From Cardiobacterium valvarum (GTDB taxonomy: Bacteria; Pseudomonadota; Gammaproteobacteria; Cardiobacteriales; Cardiobacteriaceae): DNA of 64,000 nt. The translations under genes were made by a program, and so were the position numbers. Below are positions 61,045-64,000 of the stretch, piece after piece. Positions within the stretch are counted from its first letter, which is position 1. Every line of letters starts with the position of its first letter. Location of the stretch: contig NZ_UFUW01000001.1 of the NCBI RefSeq assembly GCF_900460955.1, positions 1,424,738-1,488,737 of the forward strand, written 5' to 3'. The notes beneath the pieces are model-generated. The model was not told the DNA's origin. It made no database searches and saw nothing but the letters and a program-made list of their open reading frames with translations.

Positions 61045-62457
61045 ATGCGCGGCTGGCTCATCGTGCTAACAATATGGATTAGCCTGGCAGTGCAGGCAGA
61101 GCAGGTGCCTGCTGCCGTGACGGAGATGCTGCAAAAGAACAATGTCGCCAGCGCCGACATCAGCATCTGGGTGCAGGCGATGGAAGCCGAAGAACCACTG
61201 GTCGAACTGAACGGCACCACCCTGCGCCATCCGGCATCCGTGGCCAAAGTCCTCACCACTGCAGCCGGCCTGTTGCGCCTCGGCAAGGATTACCGCTGGG
61301 AGACCAATTTCTATGTGGACACCTTGCCCGATGCGAACGGCATCGTCGAAGGCAACCTCTATATCGTCGGCGGCGGTGACCCCTTCCTCGTCGAAGAACA
61401 GCTGCTCACCATGCTGCAAGCCCTGCAACAAGTGGGCGTGCGCCACATCACCGGCGACATCGTGCTGGATGATTCCCTCTACCGCCTCACCCCGGAAGAG
61501 CGCGACGCTGCCTCGTTTGACGGCAAACCCTGGGCTGCGTACAACGCCATCCCGCACCCGCTGATGGTCAACTTCCGCACCGTGAAAATGCAGGTCACAC
61601 CGCAGGCGGGCAAGCCGCGACTCACCCTCGTGCCGGAAATCGTCAACTGGAAAATCGACAACCAGCTCAAAGTCAAAAAGGGCCAGTGCAGCGGTGACGG
61701 CTTCACCCCGTCCGCCGTACTTGAGCGCGATGACAAGGGCTACGCCGTCATGCACGTCGCCGGTACCTACGCTACAGGCTGTGGCTCACAAGACGTACAG
61801 CTCGTCCTCGGCGAAGCCAGCGAACAGTTCTACTACCTCTTCCGCGACCTCTGGTACCGCTTGGGCGGCAGCTTCGACGGCGCGGGCAAAGTCGCCAAAA
61901 CCCCGTCCACCGCCAAACACATCTTCACCGGCTACTCCGACCCGCTTGCCCTGCAAATCCAGCGCATGAACCAAGAAAGCAACAACGTCATGACCCGCCA
62001 GCTCATGCTTACCCTCGGCACCAAAACCTTCGATCCGCCCGGCAGTCTGGAAAAAGGCAGGAACGCCGTACGCATAACGCTTGAAGCCTTTGGCATCAAT
62101 ACCGACGGCATGATTATCGACAACGGCTCAGGACTCTCGCGCCTCGAACTCGTCAGTGCCAGACAACTCGCCACCCTGCTGCGCGACATCTACCTTTCCG
62201 ACCAGGGCGAAACCTTCCTCGCCTCACTCGCCGTTGCCGGCGAAAGCGGCACCCTGCGCAAACGCTACCGGGGTGAAGCACTTGCCGGCCGCGTCATCGG
62301 CAAAACCGGCACCATTGACAACGTGCGCAGCTTCGCGGGCTACATCCGCGCCGAAAGCGGGCGCAACTACGTCGTCGTCGTCATCGGCAACGGCAAAAGC
62401 GCCGTGCGCAGCCGCACCGTGCAAGACGAACTCTTCCGCTGGCTCTACAAACAATAA
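61045..62457 (+). CDS. dacB: D-alanyl-D-alanine carboxypeptidase/endopeptidase (PBP4)
   Basis: A 470-residue periplasmic enzyme with a signal peptide (residues 1-18). The active-site motifs are SVAK in RHPASVAKVLTTAAG near residue 65, SNN in MNQESNNVMTRQLMLTL near 311, and KTG in RVIGKTGTIDNVRSFAGYI near 418. It trims or cuts cross-links in peptidoglycan. A GGAGGGG site precedes the ATG. The next gene, an L,D-transpeptidase-like protein, follows after 12 bases, so the two form a cell-wall operon. Confidence 0.96.
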   Translation: MRGWLIVLTIWISLAVQAEQVPAAVTEMLQKNNVASADISIWVQAMEAEEPLVELNGTTLRHPASVAKVLTTAAGLLRLGKDYRWETNFYVDTLPDANGIVEGNLYIVGGGDPFLVEEQLLTMLQALQQVGVRHITGDIVLDDSLYRLTPEERDAASFDGKPWAAYNAIPHPLMVNFRTVKMQVTPQAGKPRLTLVPEIVNWKIDNQLKVKKGQCSGDGFTPSAVLERDDKGYAVMHVAGTYATGCGSQDVQLVLGEASEQFYYLFRDLWYRLGGSFDGAGKVAKTPSTAKHIFTGYSDPLALQIQRMNQESNNVMTRQLMLTLGTKTFDPPGSLEKGRNAVRITLEAFGINTDGMIIDNGSGLSRLELVSARQLATLLRDIYLSDQGETFLASLAVAGESGTLRKRYRGEALAGRVIGKTGTIDNVRSFAGYIRAESGRNYVVVVIGNGKSAVRSRTVQDELFRWLYKQ

Positions 62458-62469
62458 CCCCCCTCTGCC

Positions 62470-63789
62470 ATGAACATCCGTACCCACTTCCTTGTCCTCA
62501 TCACCCTTATCCTTGCCGCGTGCAGCAGCCCGGCGCCGAAAGACAGCCCGCGCGACAGCCGGCTCATCCGCCGCCCGCAACAGCTGACCCTGCAAGACCG
62601 CCTCGAAGCCAAAGGCTTCCGCTTTGGCGCGCCCACCTTCATCCGCATCTTCAAAAAAGAAGAAAAACTCGAAGTCTGGCTGCAAAAAGACAGCGGCGAA
62701 TACGCCCTCTTCCTTGACTACCCCATCTGCATCTACTCCGGCGAGCTCGGCCCGAAAACCCGCGAAGGCGACAAACAATCGCCGGAAGGCTTCTACGCCG
62801 TCGGCCGCGAAGCGATGAACCCGAACAGCAACTACCACCTCTCCTTCAACCTCGGCTACCCCAACGCCTATGACCGCAGCCACGGCTACACCGGCAGTAT
62901 GCTGATGGTGCACGGCAAATGCGTCTCCATCGGCTGCTACGCCATGGGTGACCGGCAAATCGAAGAAATCTACAGCCTCGTTGGTGCCGCCCTGCAACGC
63001 GGCCAGCCCTTCGTACGCGTACACGCCTTCCCCTTCCGCCTGACAGAAGCCAACCTCGCCGCCTACAGCGACCACCGCTGGTACGACTTCTGGCGCATGC
63101 TCAAACCCGGCTACGACTACTTCGAAACCTACCGCCAGCCGCCGGAAATTGACGTCATCGGCGGCCAATACGCCCTGAGCGAGCGCAACCCGCACCGTGC
63201 CCCGCTGCCGGGCAGCCGCCTGCCGCCGATGCGTTCCAACCCCGTCATCCCCGAAGACAACCTGAACACCAACCCGCTCAGCGGTACACCGCTGCAAATT
63301 GCCGGCAACAACCCCGTGCCCAGCAACGCCCTGCTCGCCGCACGCAGCCCGACTCCGACCAATCCATTACTGGCCAACAACACCCCGCCGCTTATCTCCG
63401 GCGGTGGTTCAATATCTACGGATAACCTGAGCAGCAGCAACCTGACCGGTAACAGCACCCGGCCTGATACCGGCTGGGCCAACAGCACGCCTGGCGGCGT
63501 CATCCCGTCCACCCGCACCCCGACAAACACCTCGCTCCCCGCAAGCGGCTTGCGCACAGTCGCTCCGCCGGACAGACTGACCTCCCCTCCCACCATCGCA
63601 GGCAGCAACCTGAGCATCACCAGCCTCGACAGCAGCAACGCTGCGCCCATACCGCAGCGTCGCCCTACCCTCGCCTCCCCTACATCTAACCCTCCAGCCA
63701 CCGCAGCACATCCCCTGCCTACCGACTGGGGGCCGGAAATCATTCCCCCCGGCGACGAATTGCCGCAAAGCTATGACTTTGAACTCTGA
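62470..63789 (+). CDS. YafK-like L,D-transpeptidase-family lipoprotein with long disordered tail
   Basis: A 439-residue lipoprotein with lipobox LILAAC (Cys at residue 19). The catalytic domain covers about 45-230: FIRIFKKEEKLEVWLQK, GDKQSPEGFYAV and the active-site motif MVHGKCVSIGCYAMGD near 150 (His and Cys intact). In E. coli the YafK homologue (DpaA) removes Braun lipoprotein from peptidoglycan. From about 235 to the end the protein is rich in Ser, Thr, Asn and Pro with no domain I know. This tail is roughly 200 residues longer than in the E. coli protein. Confidence 0.9.
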   Translation: MNIRTHFLVLITLILAACSSPAPKDSPRDSRLIRRPQQLTLQDRLEAKGFRFGAPTFIRIFKKEEKLEVWLQKDSGEYALFLDYPICIYSGELGPKTREGDKQSPEGFYAVGREAMNPNSNYHLSFNLGYPNAYDRSHGYTGSMLMVHGKCVSIGCYAMGDRQIEEIYSLVGAALQRGQPFVRVHAFPFRLTEANLAAYSDHRWYDFWRMLKPGYDYFETYRQPPEIDVIGGQYALSERNPHRAPLPGSRLPPMRSNPVIPEDNLNTNPLSGTPLQIAGNNPVPSNALLAARSPTPTNPLLANNTPPLISGGGSISTDNLSSSNLTGNSTRPDTGWANSTPGGVIPSTRTPTNTSLPASGLRTVAPPDRLTSPPTIAGSNLSITSLDSSNAAPIPQRRPTLASPTSNPPATAAHPLPTDWGPEIIPPGDELPQSYDFEL

Positions 63790-63810
63790 TTGCAACGATA
63801 AATACACAGC

Positions 63811-63842
63811 ATCCCGCATGACGTCCATGCGGGATATTTTTA
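63811..63842 (+). terminator. Terminator of the dacB operon
   Basis: A ten-base stem ATCCCGCATG with loop ACGTC, followed by ATTTTTAT, 21 bases after the stop. Confidence 0.9.
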
Positions 63843-63881
63843 TCGCCGCTGCCAAAATCAAAAAATCATCCGCCTACAAAT

Positions 63882-63980
63882 TTACGCGACTTGACGAGCC
63901 CAATAATTACGCCGCTTGGTGGAGCCAGTATTTACGCAGCTTGGTAGCGAATCCAGCATTTATCCCGCTTGACGGCAATA
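63882..63980. repeat. Dispersed AAGCGG-type repeat units at the right edge
   Basis: Four units in the order TTTACGCGACTTGACGAGCC, AATAATTACGCCGCTTGGTG, GAGCCAGTATTTACGCAGC and CCAGCATTTATCCCGCTTGA. This is the same family as at 41956-42051 and 47247-47436. No gene is seen from 63843 to the end of the window. Confidence 0.75.
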
Positions 63981-64000
63981 TTCCCTTGAAGATGCTGCTG

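Noticed and set aside
62224-63297. A 357-codon open frame antisense to dacB and the YafK-like gene
   Set aside because: It spans two well-identified genes in the opposite direction and has no family features.

Overview
The window reads as a chromosome of a moderately GC-rich gammaproteobacterium that shares short interspersed repeats and horizontally acquired DNA with oral Neisseriaceae. Gene content (rnf complex, two-domain-type DsbD, Slam-type lipoprotein, clc/PFGI-type ICE, type I-C CRISPR-Cas) and a dispersed AAGCGGCGTAAATAC-like repeat fit a Cardiobacterium-like member of the Cardiobacteriaceae. This taxonomic call is an inference from memory, not a search result.

Positions 1-21,240 hold an integrative and conjugative element (ICE) module of the MPF-G (PFL_4669/TIGR037xx) kind. 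A long leftward operon (16988 to below 1) encodes a PilL-like protein, two lytic transglycosylases, the TraD coupling protein, small membrane proteins, the VirB8/9/10-like core proteins, a VirB4/TraC-like ATPase and the TIGR03759- and TIGR03755-like proteins. A rightward pair (17284-19881) ends in a MOBH-type TraI relaxase. The two transcripts diverge from a strange AAGG-iterated leader. A ruined IS4-family transposase (19859-21203) closes the element. No integrase or attachment site is visible here.

Positions 21,240-43,900 are mostly chromosomal core genes: asd, an orphan ccmB, a Slam-type surface lipoprotein, tandem HAD phosphatases with a NosL-like lipoprotein, dsbD, an ATP-grasp protein, a triplicated tRNA-Arg(ACG), the rnfABC-DG-E operon with extra genes wedged into it, DUF350/SPFH genes, an ankyrin protein and a YceI protein. 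RnfC has a greatly expanded C-terminal tail built from seven helical repeats separated by in-frame copies of what look like intergenic palindromic repeats.

Positions 43,900-56,325 are a type I-C CRISPR-Cas island in an unusual state. cas5c, cas8c, cas7, cas4, cas1 and cas2 are open. cas3 is split by a nested IS630/IS5 cluster and only one convincing repeat remains beside cas2. A stop-interrupted AT-rich gene lies between cas4 and cas1, a SIR2-like gene lies between cas3 and cas5c, and eight short tandem repeats sit between cas7 and cas4. Perfect 12-mer uptake sequences of Neisseria mucosa type occur in cas4. The island abuts a partial P19/Fet-type iron system (two permeases and a DUF2318 protein, without the expected ATPase).

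Positions 60,400-64,000 return to core genes: darP, dacB and a YafK-like L,D-transpeptidase, followed by another copy of the dispersed repeat.
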